The notes: generated from the sequence alone by a model not told the origin. DNA of 64,000 bases from Otis tarda (GCA_026413225.1 CM048554.1:73772463-73836462), one strand, 5' to 3'; positions 11,791 through 25,420 are shown, counted from the stretch's first letter. Numbers and translations: made by a program.

Positions 11791-14700
11791 ATAAAGAAAT
11801 TTTGGCCAATAGTTTTATAGAATCTCACCCAGTGGGACTACATCCTAACCTGAAACAACCGTAATAGCCTTGCCATCTGGAGAGTCTCAATGTGTAAGTC
11901 AACAGCTTTAATCATGGCCATTCTATCTACTTTTCGTAGTGACTTTAAGGTACTATTGTTAAAATAAAAAAGGTAAAACAAGCAGAAAATATTATCTGTT
12001 GAATCATTCCCAAGTTAATAATAACATGAATAGCTTAAGTACTTTGCCAGAAATTCACTATAGCGTCATTCATAGTTTCATACTTGATAACAGAAGAAAG
12101 TCATTACAGGCTTTGCAAGCTGAGTGAAACACTCACTTGAGAAAGAAATGCACACAGATCTGTGCAAAAATAAGGGATTTTTTAACCTTGCATAGCATAA
12201 AAAGGAACTTTTCCCTTGTGAAAAGCTGGACCACATATATTTGGCTTTAATTGCCATCTTGAGGTTTTAGAGATAGGCTGCAACTGGAATAGCATGCTAG
12301 TTGTTACTGTCCAGTGGTCTGGGGCAGTGTAAGGAATACTTTTCTGTGATCAACCTTGTTTACGTATCTATCCCTACACTGTTCATGAGACCGAGAAGGA
12401 ATGTTCTCCCACCACAGGTCAGTAGAGATCATTAGACTTCTCTGCACTATGTGTTATGAGTCCTGTAGTATGATTAACTGGGCATGCCATACCTGGTCAA
12501 CTTATTGCTAGGGTTTTGAGGAACTGTAACAGCCTGCTTTTTTGTCTTGTTCACAACAGGTTAATCACCTGCAGATTAAAAAAAAAATCCGTCCAGTCAA
12601 AATATTAGGTTCTAAACTGGCAAATGGATGACACTTAATGAGCTGTGATATTCAGGAGGGCAGACTTGATGATCAAATGTTCTTTCTGGCATTAAATTAC
12701 CTGAAGTCAATGACACATGAGGAAGCAGCGATGGTAAAGTGAGTTAGACATACTTTCCATAAAACAATGCAGAAGTCTTATGTGCTGTCCAGAATCCCTC
12801 AGCTCAAGGAGAGAAAATATAGGCTACTTAAAACTTATGTGAGAATTAAATGGTGTCATTTTTAATTCAAGTTCCATAGAATTAAACTGCAGCATACTTT
12901 ATGTGAGCACAGTTAAAGGTAAAACATAGCCCTTAATCTCTCAGGAATGTTTTTAACAGTCCAGAGAGCTTAATGGTATCAGTTTCTCTCAGCTATTTTT
13001 GCTCATCCAAATGCTTAACCTGGTTTTGGCCATACAAGTCAATTTTATACTAATGGCAGTGTGGAGACATAAATGCCCTTTAATTATAGGGCACTGTAAT
13101 ATTAGGATTGTAAACAGACAGGATGCCACTAATAGAAAGAATTCTGGCATACATTAGCTGAGAAAAAAAAAACAAACTAATTTCATCTGAACATACTGAC
13201 TGTCTATGAGATCAGCCTTTGGAGTCCTTTTCAGCCAATGTCTCCCCATTGTGACTGAAAACAAATGTGTGGAAGCACAGTAATAGCACAACCTGTTCAA
13301 AACAAGGGCAGCTTTTTGTGAATCGCAAAACTGGAGACATTGCATAGAGATCAGGGATGAGATAACTAGAATTTTAGCAAATCCTATATGCATATTACAG
13401 TCATTTTTATGGTATGCTTAATTGAAAGGAAACTCTTTTTTTTTTTTGCTGTATAGAGACCAAAATATTTTGAGCTGCAAAATGTTGGAATAAATTACCC
13501 AACATTAAATTGTTTCTGAAGCTGCAGGCAGTTCTTAATCTACCTCCCTACTCTACTGTAAAGTTCACATTGTTCAGTGAATTCACAGAAGGCACAGGGG
13601 AACAAACCAAATAGTTAAGAGAAAGGCGGAAGAAGACAGTGCTTCCTCATGGGTACTGCCACTCAGTTGTACAAAGGATAGAAATTAACATGTAGATGAG
13701 ATCAAGGATGTCCTCATGCTTTGAGCCTCAGCAAGCCAAGCTTGTTTCTTCCCATGACAAGGACCTGTCATTATGCTAGCAGTGCTACTGCTGTCATGCA
13801 GTATACATTTGGCAGGGGAGCCTCACTTGAACTTCTCAAAAGTCACGAGACAGTCTTCCATTAATGAATCAGCTTGATTTCATGACTACTTAATTTCTCA
13901 TGTATGCCAATCGAACATTCCTGTAGTTCTTCAACAGTAATAATCACTTAGTTTCCAATTAAGATTTTGATGGTACCACTTTGCACAGTGGCCATTGCAC
14001 ACAATGAATCCCCATTCCTCTTATCCTAAAATAACTTCAAAATGAAACTCTGAGTTACTAGGTTGTTTCACTCTCTGCTAGAAAATACTGAACTGTAGAG
14101 TGGAGATAATTAATAATGGAGTCCTTGAGAATCACCGAGTATTGGAAATCTGTTTCTTTGAATTGAGGACAGGGATTTAATCAGGACATAGTAGCAGTTT
14201 ATTTCGAGATAGTGCTCTGACATGTGATTTGTCCTGTCATTAAAGTCTGAAGAGGAGGCTAGAAATACATACATCTCAGTTATTGCACTTGTATGTAAAC
14301 ACCAACTCAGATGTTAACACATAGACTTACCTTCTACAGAAAAATGTATGCCCAAATATACACACACAAAGCACCCCTACAAAGAGTGGTATTGCGGGAA
14401 ATGCCAGAATTACTGTGTTTATGACAGGTTCATTCCATTCCCCAGGGTGTGTATCAGGACACAGGGATCACACAGTCACAGCCTTCTTTCCATGCACTCT
14501 TCCAATGCACTGTCCTCATGGTTTAGTATGTCTTTATCCAATATTAACTTCGCACTAGCTATGCTTATTCTGAATATAGTGGTGTGTTTTTCTTTATGTT
14601 TTTCCCTATGTTTTTCCCTACTCAGATGTTCATTACCATTTTGCCTAACTGATTCACAAATATTAATACTTCTTCTTCACAGTGTCCTGTAAGATGTTGA

Positions 14701-15454
14701 GTATTAGTTCCAATTTATAGGTTGAAATGTGATATGTATGGAGATTAAAATTAAAGATGTCCACTGATTTTGGAAGTCCAGTTTGAGATGTTGAAGAACT
14801 ACATCTTTTGCAACATTATATAGCAGTTTAAGTAATCAAAACTCAGCATTTTTTACACCTGCAATTGTCAGAATTCCTGTAAATCTGGTATCAGGATAAT
14901 AAGGAAAAAAATAAGCAGAGATTAATATAATTTAAACAACTCTTACAGCATCATACACAAATTCTGTGATTTGATCATATCTCCAGTGTGGCTTTACCAT
15001 AAAAATGTGTTCTGTTCCAGTTCTGGAGACATTTACCTTATCACTAAGCACCTTCCATCTCCCATAGGAGGTACAACTCTCGGTCTTGTCCTCTGCATGT
15101 TCCAGGATCATTCACACAGCAGATCTGTCACCAAACCAGGCAAGGCTCCTATTAAAAAAGAAAACAGAAATAAAATTTAAAGAAAATATGTTGTGTCTTT
15201 CAAAAATTGATCTTATGGCATCATACAGATACTTGAGCATATCTCAGCAGAGCTGATACACTCCAGATTCACTTCCTACTCCAGGAAATAGTTATATATA
15301 TTAGATAGTGAGAACAATGTAGTACTATACAACTGATAGTGAAAGTGAGTTGTTATGATCAGTATGGATCAGCATTACGGGAGAAACAAGCATAGATTGC
15401 CAGGTGATTGCACAGATACTTTGACAGCCATTTCAGGCTCTTCCCCCAGACTTC

Positions 15455-15780
15455 TGGATGCTATTCCCTAGACCATCTCAGTTGTTTGCTCCTCATCCAA
15501 CTTGGTTCTTATCTTCATTTACTCCCATATCTTACCACATTGTGAAATGTCTTTTTCAGACCCTCTCCAGTAGCAGTTTCCCTGACCACTTGCCTTTTAG
15601 CCACCTCTTCACCTTTATAGTCTCTTTTTCTCATCTCATTTTGCCCTTTCTCTCCCTTTTCTCAGCATCTGCAGCTTTCAGTTTGTCTTGGCCATCCCCT
15701 TCAAATTTTTTTTATCCTGTTCCATCTCTTAACTTCTTAGACTCCTGGCCCCAGATGTGCTTCATCTTCGGCTTTCCAGG
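15455..15780 (+). repeat. Pyrimidine-rich strand-asymmetric tract
   Basis: For about 330 bp the plus strand is dominated by C and T (for example TCCCTTTTCTCAGCATCTGC and similar), without forming a simple repeat. The asymmetry leaves few stop codons in one frame and so creates a 118-codon frame rich in Ser, Phe, Pro and Leu, which I do not regard as a gene. Confidence 0.55.
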
Positions 15781-16717
15781 TGTTCCTGCTAAGTATACCT
15801 CCAAAGCCCATTGATGCCAAATAAATCCTAGTCATTTAATGGATACAAATCTGAAACCCTCCCCTCATCCTGTCCCCATCTCCTACCCCTCTGGCTGAAC
15901 TGTTCACATGCACGCAGTATACCTAGCTCTTGTCAGCTTGCCACTTGAGCTAGGTGACTTCCCCCCATCATGCTGGCTGGGATTCCAGCTCCCTGTGCTC
16001 ACTTCACAGGCTGAGACCAGCACTTGGCATGGGCCAGACAGCAGTCCAGAGCTAGTACATGCCTACTGAGAACAGGATTGTCAAGAAAAAAAATCAGCTA
16101 CAAAAATCTAACCTACTAAGTATAAAAGTATTGATTTCTTTTTTTTCCCCCATGAAAATATATCTGTTTGGATGTAAGAAAAGGTAAAAGACATACCTTT
16201 AGCACAAAGGTCATATCTGTACAAGATTTGGGTATCTTACTCCCAAAACACTAGGGGCTCTGAAATCTATGAAATTAGTTGCCCCCACACCTGCTGGCTG
16301 TCCCGACAGCTGTTTGTTTGAGGGTTGTTTAGCATTCTTTTCCAAGTCTCTCTCTTTGAAATGGCTGGAATCTACAAAAAAAGTTCCAGTCTGAGCCAGA
16401 TCCTTAGGGTGAATGTCCTAAGCCCCTACTATTCAAATTTGGGAAGCTTGCAAACAACTGAAATTAAAATTTTATGACGGAAAGTATTAGAAAACTTTAC
16501 ATTTTCTGTGACTGAACCAAAGTTCAGACTACCACCTGATTAATAGCTGTAGGGTTAATGAATATGCAGAAGACATAAAAAGAATCGATTAACTCTCTAC
16601 AGACTCTTTTGAATGGCTTAGTAGCTTTGTCACAAATTTGTAATATGCTGTTGCTTTTTGAAATGCTATACACATGAGAGAATACCAGGGCAATGATTCT
16701 GCCCTGCTTATAATATT

Positions 16718-16769
16718 GTTTATTTTTTCTCTTTCCTTCTTTCTCTCTTTTTTTTTTTTTTCCCCTCCT
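16718..16769 (+). repeat. Polypyrimidine tract
   Basis: Continuous T/C sequence with a T14-15 core followed by CCCCTCCTAG. It resembles a splice-acceptor polypyrimidine tract ending in AG at 16770-16771, but the sequence after it is not a recognisable exon. Confidence 0.6.
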
Positions 16770-17227
16770 AGGCATCTAATGCCTCAAGAGTGGTATTCAG
16801 GCTTTTTGGCTTTATCAATCTGTTTCCTTTTGGCTTTCATTCCCTCAGTCTCTAACTTAGTACAAACTGTTTCAGTAAACAAGAATATGATACTGCAAAT
16901 GGAAGTCTGTATTTTTAGGTAAGATGGAAGCAATGTGAAAAAAAAGAGACACAAGGAAGCTTACACAGCTCTAAAATCTGGCAAGTGTTTATTCTTTCAT
17001 AATCTAATTTATCAATAATATCCAACTTCTTTTTGTGTGGATGTGTGTGTTCTTAATATGTAAAAGGATATAAAATTGCATCCATTATTTATATGGAAGA
17101 AGTCCAAACTTTATTGCTGACTGATTTGACATTTATATATAACTCTTAAATACCTAGCACTCCTAAAACTGTGTCTTAAGAATTCTAAGGAGCCTGAAGT
17201 AACCAGATCTGTTTCACTTGCAAAATA

Positions 17228-17499
17228 ATCATAGACTATCTGAGTTGGAAGGGTCGCATAAGGATCATTGATTTCAACTCCCAGCTCCTTGCAGGACTAC
17301 CCAAAACTAAATCTTATGACTCAGAGTGTCACTCAGATGCTCCCTGAACTCTGACAGTCTTGGTGCTGTGACCCTGGGGTCATTGGACCCCTGTTCCAAT
17401 GACCAATCACCCGCTGAGTGAAGAACCTTTTCCTTATGTCCAGTCTGAACTTCCTCTGATGCAACTTCATTCCGTTTCCACATGTCCAAATAAGTCCTG
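17228..17499 (-). mobile_element. CR1 LINE 3' fragment, minus strand
   Basis: About 270 bp of the CR1 3' end on the minus strand. On the plus strand it begins ATCATAGACTATCTGAGTTG and continues through GGACTACCCAAAACTAAATC, GAAGAACCTTTTCCTTATGT and CATTCCGTTTCCACATGTCC, all phrases typical of avian CR1 3' regions. The octamer tail and the body are well diverged, so the copy is older than the ones at 22.0 and 51.5 kb and belongs to a different subfamily. CR1 copies are normally 5'-truncated like this one. Confidence 0.85.
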
Positions 17500-18293
17500 T
17501 TTGAAAAAAAAAAAATCATAATTATGTAAAGATTTGGTCTCTAGAGAAAAAAAAAATCAAGCTGGAAGAGGACTAGCTTTTCAAACAAGGCACTTTCCTG
17601 TGCTTCATAAACATCTGTATGAGAGCAGTGATATGTGGAGTCTGTGTCCAAATTAGCTCAAATCTCTTTAGCTGAAACATTGAAATGGCTAACTCTATCC
17701 TACCCTACTGTGGTTGTTTTGAATATTTCAAGTATGGACATCTGGGAGCCTCCAAAGTAGCTTGATTTTTTCAAGAACTACCTGCCTCCTCTTGGAGCCT
17801 GTAGTTCAGCTTCAAGCCACCTGAGATGAACACCCAGCATCACATTTAACAATTGCAGTGTAGTCAGCTCCATAAAGCTGGCTTTTTGTCAGTGTGTACC
17901 AAATAGCCTTCTTAATTACAATCGGTTTCTACCATTTAGTACTACTGACAATGACATAAGTCAAGTACACATAAATTTGGATATTCAAGTTCAAAATATT
18001 TTACATTTTTGCTTTAAAATGAAGAAGGCATTGCTTTATGGCTTTATTATCCTTTGCTAAAAGGAATCTTCAAGGAGATACAAGATACATAAAACAGTAG
18101 AACATTTTAGCACATTTTTGCTACTGCAGGCAAAACTACATAAATAGACTCTTTAAAAAAAATTGAAAAAATATTTTGAATATAGATATAAGCAAATATT
18201 GATGATATTTCAGAACACTCCACCAACTGGTAGAAAACAAGACTATAACTCCCCAACTCCCAAGCTCAGATAAGCTATGCACATCCTGACAGG
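17500..18293. other. Unique DNA between two CR1 fragments
   Basis: AT-rich sequence with short A runs and no gene or named repeat that I can see. Confidence 0.55.
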
Positions 18294-18443
18294 CTCATGT
18301 CTAATCTGTTCTTAGAAATCTTCACCGAAGAAGATTTCACAGCCTCCTTAAGCACTCTAATCTGCCGCCTGTCTACATTGTTCACAAGTCTAAACTAATG
18401 CCTGATTTAAGCCTGTAGTTTCTTCATGCTCCTATTCTGTCAG
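18294..18443 (-). mobile_element. Old CR1 LINE fragment, minus strand
   Basis: The phrases CTCATGTCTAATCTGTTCTT, GATTTCACAGCCTCCTTAAG and TTTAAGCCTGTAGTTTCTTC follow the order of the CR1 region just upstream of the 3' end, read in reverse. Divergence is high and both ends are lost, which points to an old CR1 subfamily shared with other reptiles. It could be part of the same ancient insertion as nothing else nearby; no partner piece is seen. Confidence 0.55.
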
Positions 18444-21400
18444 GAGCATATCATGTGTAAGATGTGTCCCTCCCTCCCCATGAGTGCCCTTGCATTACTG
18501 CCTCCCTTTTAGCCCTGACGTTTATTTATGCCAGTTCAGCAGTTTTTTCCCCTGGCTGTAAATCAGACTGGTGTTTGGCATGTTTTTATTTAAAGACAAG
18601 ACTTTTTCTTTCTTTCTTTTTTTTTTTTCATTTGAGCACTTCATTTCATAGGTCCAGTTTAGAGCACAGCCATGTGAAGAGCTGACTTAGCATAACTGAA
18701 AGGAGAGAAATCTCCAAGGAGGAACTAGGAAGAGCGGCTAAATATAGAGAAGGTGAATGGTGTTTGGGCTATTATAAATGGCATGGTTAATGTTAAACCA
18801 CAGTCTGCAGCTCCCTCATCACAGGATCAGCCCCTTACTTGCTTCTCTGTTCCTGGTGGGTTTCTGATTAGAAGTTAAATTCAAACAGAGATTAGTCAGG
18901 AGGTCATAATATGATGGATGAAAGACGGCAGAAATATGATGGAGTTGAGCCAATGTAACTGCATAGATATCACAAAAGGTGTGGTCCCCAAACTATCTGC
19001 CTGCTCTGCTTTTCCTCTTTCTTGCCCCATCCTCAGCTACTCCCTGCCTGCTTTTCCACTTCTCTTGCTCCCTCCCTTGTATGAGCTCCAGTGCACTTCC
19101 AGTCTCATGGCACTCCTATTCAACTCACTAACCTGGCAGAAATTTACTTGCTCTTTTTGCTGGACTCATGAGCTGCGCTGGTTCAGCCAACTGTCATATG
19201 AGCAGCAGCAGGTGAGCCTGCACAGTACGGGGGCAAGAATGGGAACCTGTCCTGTCACTGCGTGCAGCCGCCCCAAAGGAGGGGTCTTGAACTACCTTAT
19301 ACCCTAAGCAATAGCAAGATGTTATTCATTCCTTGTACTAAATAAAGCACGTGCCAATGATGCTGTCTTATCTGTAGGGCCTTTCACAAGCAAAACCTGA
19401 AGACTTGTAAAGCTGTGACTGCTGGGGTTGCAGTATAGTTCAGTCACATTTTATTCTCATTTGTGTGACTGGACCCATTGACTCTAAGTGAACTCAGCAC
19501 AGGTAATAAGTACTCCCATGGAGTACTTATGGGAAAAAAAGGACTAGAGAAAGGGTTATTATTTTAATCAATAGAATGAACCTAATTTTCCTTAAATGTA
19601 ACAGAAACACACTGACTACATAACAAGCAAAAAAAACCCTGCCAAATGATAAAAAAAAAGAAACATAAGGCATGCACAGCAGTATCTGAAGCAAATAATT
19701 GGGCAAACCCTGTCTTATTTTCTTCCCTGAAGACAGCAAGAGACTTGAGTTTGAGCCGACGTTTCTCCCTGAGATAAGGGTCAGCATGCCTCGACTCTCT
19801 GAAACTTTGGGTCTTGGTAGGTGGGTGGACTCACTCATCCTGTTAGACTTGTTCAGCTGTGAGGGAAACCACGCAAGTCATCAGGGAGGGACAAGCACCA
19901 AGAAGAAATCCCCATCCAGAGTGTAATTAGGGTATCCTACTGTAAGGAAGTCTTAACAGGGTAGACCTGGACTCTGATGCTGGCGCTTTTATACAGTTTG
20001 CTGTACTAGATACAAGAATAACTTTGCAGAGACCAGCGCCTGAAATCCTCCTTTTCCCTCAGTTCCAGTTTTTATTGTAAACATTGTCTTTCTTTTTTCT
20101 CCCCTTTTCATCTAAGGTTTTAATTCCTATATTCCTAAACATCTGAAAGCCTAATCTTTGTCCTAGTGTTTAGACTACTTAATTTCAGTCAAAACACAAC
20201 AAATGCATATACCAGAAGATACATGTAACTTCATATCAGATATAATCTTCATGAATGATTAATAAAGTGCTATTTTTTTCTTACTATTTGGCTTTGTGTT
20301 GCTGGCAATCTTAATAGCTAAAGGTTATGATCATTATTTATATGGCTGATATTTCACATTTGTCCTCAAGTCTGGTTTGCTTGGGAAAAGTGGATTGCAT
20401 GTATAGAAAGCAATAGCTAGCCATAGTCATTGATTTACTATTTTTCTCCTTTGAAATTTTTGCTAAAATTTAATTGGTATTATGGTTAGCGCACCCTACG
20501 GAGTTACTGCCTTCTCTAAGACTGATTATACATACAATAAGATTTAAAAAATGTCTAGCTTGTTGAAATATTGAAGGTGCAGACTTTTTTGCTGAATTGA
20601 CAAAAATGAATCTGTACTTACATTATTTTTTTTTCTATGGCAATGTTTCATTATGTAATAAAAAAAAAAATCAGTTTCAAATCCAGATACACATTCTTAT
20701 AGTATTATTTCTACTAAGTTTTTTATTGAAAGAAAAAAAAATGTTTCTGTAGTAAGGAATTATTCATTTAGCATGCCCCTGTCAGCTTATAGGTTTTTGA
20801 ATCAAAGTGCAGTTCTGCTTAGGATTCTCATACTGTTCTGACAAAGGTTGAATTTTACCATTAAAATAACTTGTTCATAAAGCAATGAATTGTTGCATTG
20901 ATTTAATTACTTTTAAATCTCCTAAAGTATTAATCGATGGAAGATCATTCCTACTAAAAAAAAAATACTTTAGTTTATGTTTTTATTTATGATAACTACA
21001 CATAAGTTTCCAAGATTTGTCCTTCAGTACAGGTGTACACCACTGTCACTTCTTCAAACTTCCTTGCAGAGTAGTAACAAGGATTCTTTTTTCCTGGCTG
21101 CTGCTATAGAGCTGTTGAGAAAAATACAGAAGTAAATGGTAAATGGTAGTCATTATGATTTCTTGATAGTAAAAGCAAATTCCGACTTAACCTGTGCAAC
21201 CAAAACCAGTACATTGTTTCAGATCTAGCATGTTATCCTGTAAAATGCCTATCATGTGACAATATGAACTTCTTTAAATATTGAACTGATAGAGAACATA
21301 TGCATTTTCTCAGTTAAGCAGGTTTTCTGAGGGCTGACTGTGTATCAGTATATAAAAGGTTTGTTAAAACATTTTTTCTTTATTTTGCTGTCTTATCTGA

Positions 21401-22003
21401 TTAGGTTCTTCTTAATGCAGGTCCAGCTTTATGCAAAGTTCAAGGTGAAAAGTGTAGTTTGCAGAGTGCATTTAGAGTTGCACTCTGTTTCTTTAATGAT
21501 GTTTCATAATTGTATCTGGAAGAAATCTTTGAATCCTCCCTTCTAAGTCTGATCAACTGCTCATTATTCTGAGCTTACAAAAAGAATAATAACAAAGCAT
21601 TTGTCATTTGAAGTCCCTAGCACGATATACAGCAGTTAATGGTTTTGGTACAGTGAACACTTTTAAAAGCTGATTCACACAGTGTTTAATGCACTAGGTT
21701 CTAGACTGCTTTTTGAATGTCAGTTATATTGAATCTGAAAATATAATAGCAATAGCTAACTACAGGAGAGGATTTATACATGTCTTACGTCAACATGTTG
21801 ACATTGTGCACATGTATGAAAGAAAGAAGAGAAGGAAGGTTAAAGGGAAGCGTGATTCACAATTACCTACTGGATTTTAGTAACAAATGAGAGTAAACTG
21901 GAAATGTGCCACCACAGAGAGGCTTCAGTAATTTATGCACTCATGAAGTCTGTCAAGAAGTGTGCCGGTTTTCTTTTTTAACAGAAGCTGATCCTTGCTA
22001 CTT
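18444..22003. other. Unique AT-rich DNA, no gene seen
   Basis: No recognisable gene. A T-rich run lies at 18605-18630 and a pyrimidine-rich patch at about 19000-19080. A 129-codon frame at 18918-19307 runs through that patch and carries no motif I recognise. Confidence 0.5.
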
Positions 22004-22199
22004 TGTAGAGCACTGGAACAGGTTGCCCAGAGAGGTGGTGGATGCCCCATCCCTGGAAATGTTCAAGGCCAGGCTGGATGAGGCTCTGAGCAACCAGATC
22101 TAGTCAGGGATGTCCCTGCTTCTTGCAGGGGGTTTGGACTAGATGACCTTTGAAGGTCCCTTCCAACTCTAACCATTCTATGATTCTATGATTCTATGA
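22004..22199 (+). mobile_element. CR1 LINE 3' end, plus strand
   Basis: A 5'-truncated CR1 copy that keeps the last 30 or so codons of ORF2 (reading [18 protein letters not shown] and ending at a stop after LSNQI) and the full short 3' untranslated region with CCTTTGAAGGTCCCTTCCAA, finishing in three ATTCTATG-type octamers. The 3' end is very close to the copies at 29.6, 47.3 and 51.5 kb, so all four belong to one subfamily. It is clean, with little divergence, and therefore relatively young. Confidence 0.95.
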
Positions 22200-23499
22200 C
22201 TTTAAAGTGAAAGCCAAGATCAGTTCTGAATAGAAAAATGAAATGAAAAGCAGAGAAAACATTGAAAAAGAATTGAAAGCTGGAGAAAATATTTGTAGAT
22301 TTCATTTGCAGTTCATTTTAACCTAATACTCCTTGTATTCAGTGTAGCACAGAGACAAGTTACTACTTACAAAGGAGTCCATATTACTATACACTGTGCA
22401 ACAAGACTGAGCCAGACTGGATGAGGGAAGAAGGGTTTTCTGAGATTAAGGGTCCCTCTTTAACAAGTTCTTGCTCTTTTTTTCCTCTGTATTTAGATCA
22501 GGGAGATGGCCTTTTGCTAGTGTCGATCGCTGCACTGCGCATAATTGTTCAGGTAGGCAGAGCACAGGCTACTGCTCTCTTTACAAGCAGGAGGGTGGGC
22601 AAAAACTTCTGATAGAAAGTATCCAGTAACTTGTCAGAAATTCTCTCTACTAGCTGAATTTTCCAAATTATCTTAACGTATAGCCCTATATAGAGTAAGT
22701 TACAATTTTAAGGGCAGAAAGCTTCATTTGAATCAAATGCAGGTTTGATTCACTTATTCAAAGTGCATGATGTCCTTGGTCTTTATAAATATTTTTCAGT
22801 ACAGCTGAAATAAAAAAAAAAGGACCTCATAGCAGTCTGAGAGTGAAGAATAAATGCATGGATATCTAGAGAATTAAAAAACTTAAGAGTTTTTGCAGGT
22901 AGAAGGAAGAAAGTGTATTCTGCTAATTAATAATACCTACTGCAAAGACTGTCACAGTAACTTAACATTTAATTCTCCATTCTGGGTTCTCTTAAAATTT
23001 TAGGCTATAGAATAAGTCTCACAGCACAACACCATCTAACACCACAAATTTACTGTTGAACCAGATTCTGAACTCAGTATCTCTCCTTAAATGAAGTTAA
23101 GACTTTAGAATTTGATCCAAGCTTTATAAAAAAAAATACCGTCTTTAGGGTGGCAATTATTGCAACCATCTTGCTAGGTAATGGATAAAGCACATTAAAA
23201 TCACCTAAACTTTACAACTTTTTCTGGGAATTCTCATCACAGTTTGTGATGACTATATTGCACCTGTCAGTTTTATAATGTGCATATATTTTAACATTTC
23301 AAACAATTAATACAAAGCCTAGTAACACAGACTATTTTGTTATTGATGATCTGATGACTAGTCAGTTGACTTTGGATCTTCTGATAAAATGCATTGTTGT
23401 GATTATCTCAGAGTTCAGAAGACTCTGAGAATGTCAGCCAAACACAGATGTAACCAAATTTAAAGGTCATAAAAGCCTAATAATGTAAAAGTGACTGAA
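22200..23499. other. Unique DNA, no gene seen
   Basis: AT-rich sequence without recognisable genes or repeats. A 63-codon frame at 22421-22612 has no features of a known protein. Confidence 0.5.
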
Positions 23500-24720
23500 A
23501 CATTTGTCTAGTATGTAAAAATACGGGAGCATTCTGACTGTAGAAGACAATAGACTCAATACAGATCAAGTGGATGAGACTTTTTGTATTTTTAATGAGT
23601 ATGTGGCAGAATTGTCAAGTGGCAACTGGGCATTTTGACTGTGGATAGAGAGTACTGCAGGGATATTATATCCAACATTTTCTAAGAATATGGTTGTGAG
23701 AAGATTTGGGTACAAAACTTCAAGAAAGGATTTAGAAGGAGACACTTTTCTGGAGTAATTCCAGCCAACAGAAATATATTCGCTGATACTGTGAAGGCTA
23801 AAGACACCTTGGATGAGAATGACAGTGAATTGACAGAGTTCACAGGTTTTTTTAAGACAATCCAGGAGGCAGAATAGTAAAACAAAAATAAGCAGGCAAA
23901 TTCAGCAAACTCTGATATTTGAGAAGTAAGCTTAAGCAGAAAGGAGTTAAGAAGAACAAGCAGTTCCTTTAAGAAGCCATTACAAAAGTAGACGTTCAAA
24001 TTGCTCCATTCTTAAGGAACTATAGAAAGGGACCAATTTGGCTAAGTAATGAGCTGTTTAATGGCTCTCAGACAAGCAGGAAAACTAAGGAAAAGTAGAT
24101 TGGATTACCATGAACAAATGTAGGAACAAAACAAAAGATTACAGAGTTACAGTACAGAGAGCTACATTAAAGGGACATCAAAGCCTCTCTCTCAGAAAAA
24201 AAAAAAAAAAAGATCTATTAAGTACTTTTGCAATAAGGTTAAAAAGTAATAGTAAATATTAAAGAGTAGATGATTCTAGGTAGGCAAAAAAGTTTAATAT
24301 TTTCACAAAAATATTGTCTATTTAACACATTGTATATCAGTGACAAAGGACAGTGTAGAACAGAAAACAAATGTGTTCTCGAATATTAAACTAGTAGCAT
24401 CTTATTAATGTTTATAAATTAGCTAGACATGAGGTCTTCAGAACCCAGGTGATAAAAAGTTGACATTATTAGCTACCAGCTCTGAAGACTTGCAGAAGAC
24501 AGGTAGGGAACTGGGAACCTGGAAGAATGATGTGTGCCCCTCTCTAATGAATGGAAAAAAAAAGGAGGAATTTATTAAAAATTGTAAACCTGTTCTTTTA
24601 CATTCAAATTCTGAAGCCAAAACACAAACTGAACTATTTATAACTGCCAGGCTGATAACAGAAAGATGAGCAGAAATCAGTACAAATTTGTAAAGAAGAT
24701 ACTCTGTTTAATTTTATTCT
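23500..24720 (+). mobile_element. Possible highly diverged CR1-like LINE remnant, plus strand
   Basis: Scattered phrases follow the order of CR1/L3-type ORF2 between the endonuclease and the first reverse-transcriptase motifs: CAATTTGGCTAAGTAATGAG near 24031, GATCTATTAAGTACTTTTGC near 24212, CTTGCAGAAGACAGGTAGGG near 24488, then ATAACAGAAAGATGAGCAGA and CAGTACAAATTTGTAAAGAA near 24654-24695, where CR1 relatives read roughly NQHGFVK. An A16 run at 24196-24211 interrupts it. Divergence is extreme, ends cannot be set, and no long frame survives. This is an inference from remembered consensus and could be chance in part; a protein-level search against CR1 and L3 reverse transcriptases would decide. 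Confidence 0.3.
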
Positions 24721-25377
24721 TACAGAAGAGTGGGCCCTATGGAGAGAGGGAAATGTTTTAGTAAAATTCATTACATGATCTCATATGACGTTTTTAAAAA
24801 AATTGAATTTTTTTTCCTATAAAGCCTATTTGTCTAAGTTGGGAGATGGGTTGTCTATTAGTCTTTGGTTGGGAGATGTCAAATAAATACTTTGCAGACA
24901 GAATCTGTAAAAAAAAAAGACTTCTTTCCAAATCCACAAGTGAGATTCCAACAAAACAATATAGCTAGATAAAATTAGTTTGTTTAGAATTTGCATGATT
25001 TTAGAGGTTATCCAATTTAAACTGAGGACATAGAATAAATACTCTTTTGTGTTATCACAGATACATGGATGTACGTTAACATGTAGCTGAAGTGGATTGT
25101 ATTCTTCCAAAACACTTGAGATTGGTCACTACTGGAAACCTCTGTTCTATTTAATCTAGCCTATCCCGTCAATCAAGCTAGATATGTTTTGAATTGGGTG
25201 TGTTCAAATGAAATTTTCTATTGTTTCTATGTACTTGCTGAGCAGTACTGTATGGGATAGAGAAATCCCAAATATTGAGATCTTTTTTTCTCTGGGAGAG
25301 CTGCAACATCACATGTTTTGTCTGGTGTCATAGATACCTGATACCATTTGGGACTTGTCTAAAATAATATAGCTCCA

Positions 25378-25420
25378 AACTCAAGTGGCCTTTAATACCA
25401 ATTACTAACTCAAGTGGCCT
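25378..25420 (+). repeat. 14-bp direct repeat, two copies
   Basis: AACTCAAGTGGCCT occurs at 25378-25391 and again at 25407-25420, with 15 bp between. It is probably a small local duplication from replication slippage. Confidence 0.75.

Larger units (their letters stand above)
10421..17227. other. Unique AT-rich DNA, no gene seen
   Basis: No exon, RNA gene or named repeat is evident in these 6.8 kb. The longest frames (125 codons at 10768-11145, 118 at 15458-15814, 114 at 14348-14692) have skewed composition and no domain I recognise. Pyrimidine-rich tracts at 11746-11790, 15455-15780 and 16718-16769 are the only low-complexity structure. Confidence 0.5.

Noticed and set aside
16741-16922. 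Polypyrimidine tract plus AG followed by an open frame, as for an exon
   Set aside because: The frame downstream has no recognised similarity and no donor in a sensible place; the tract is better read as low complexity.
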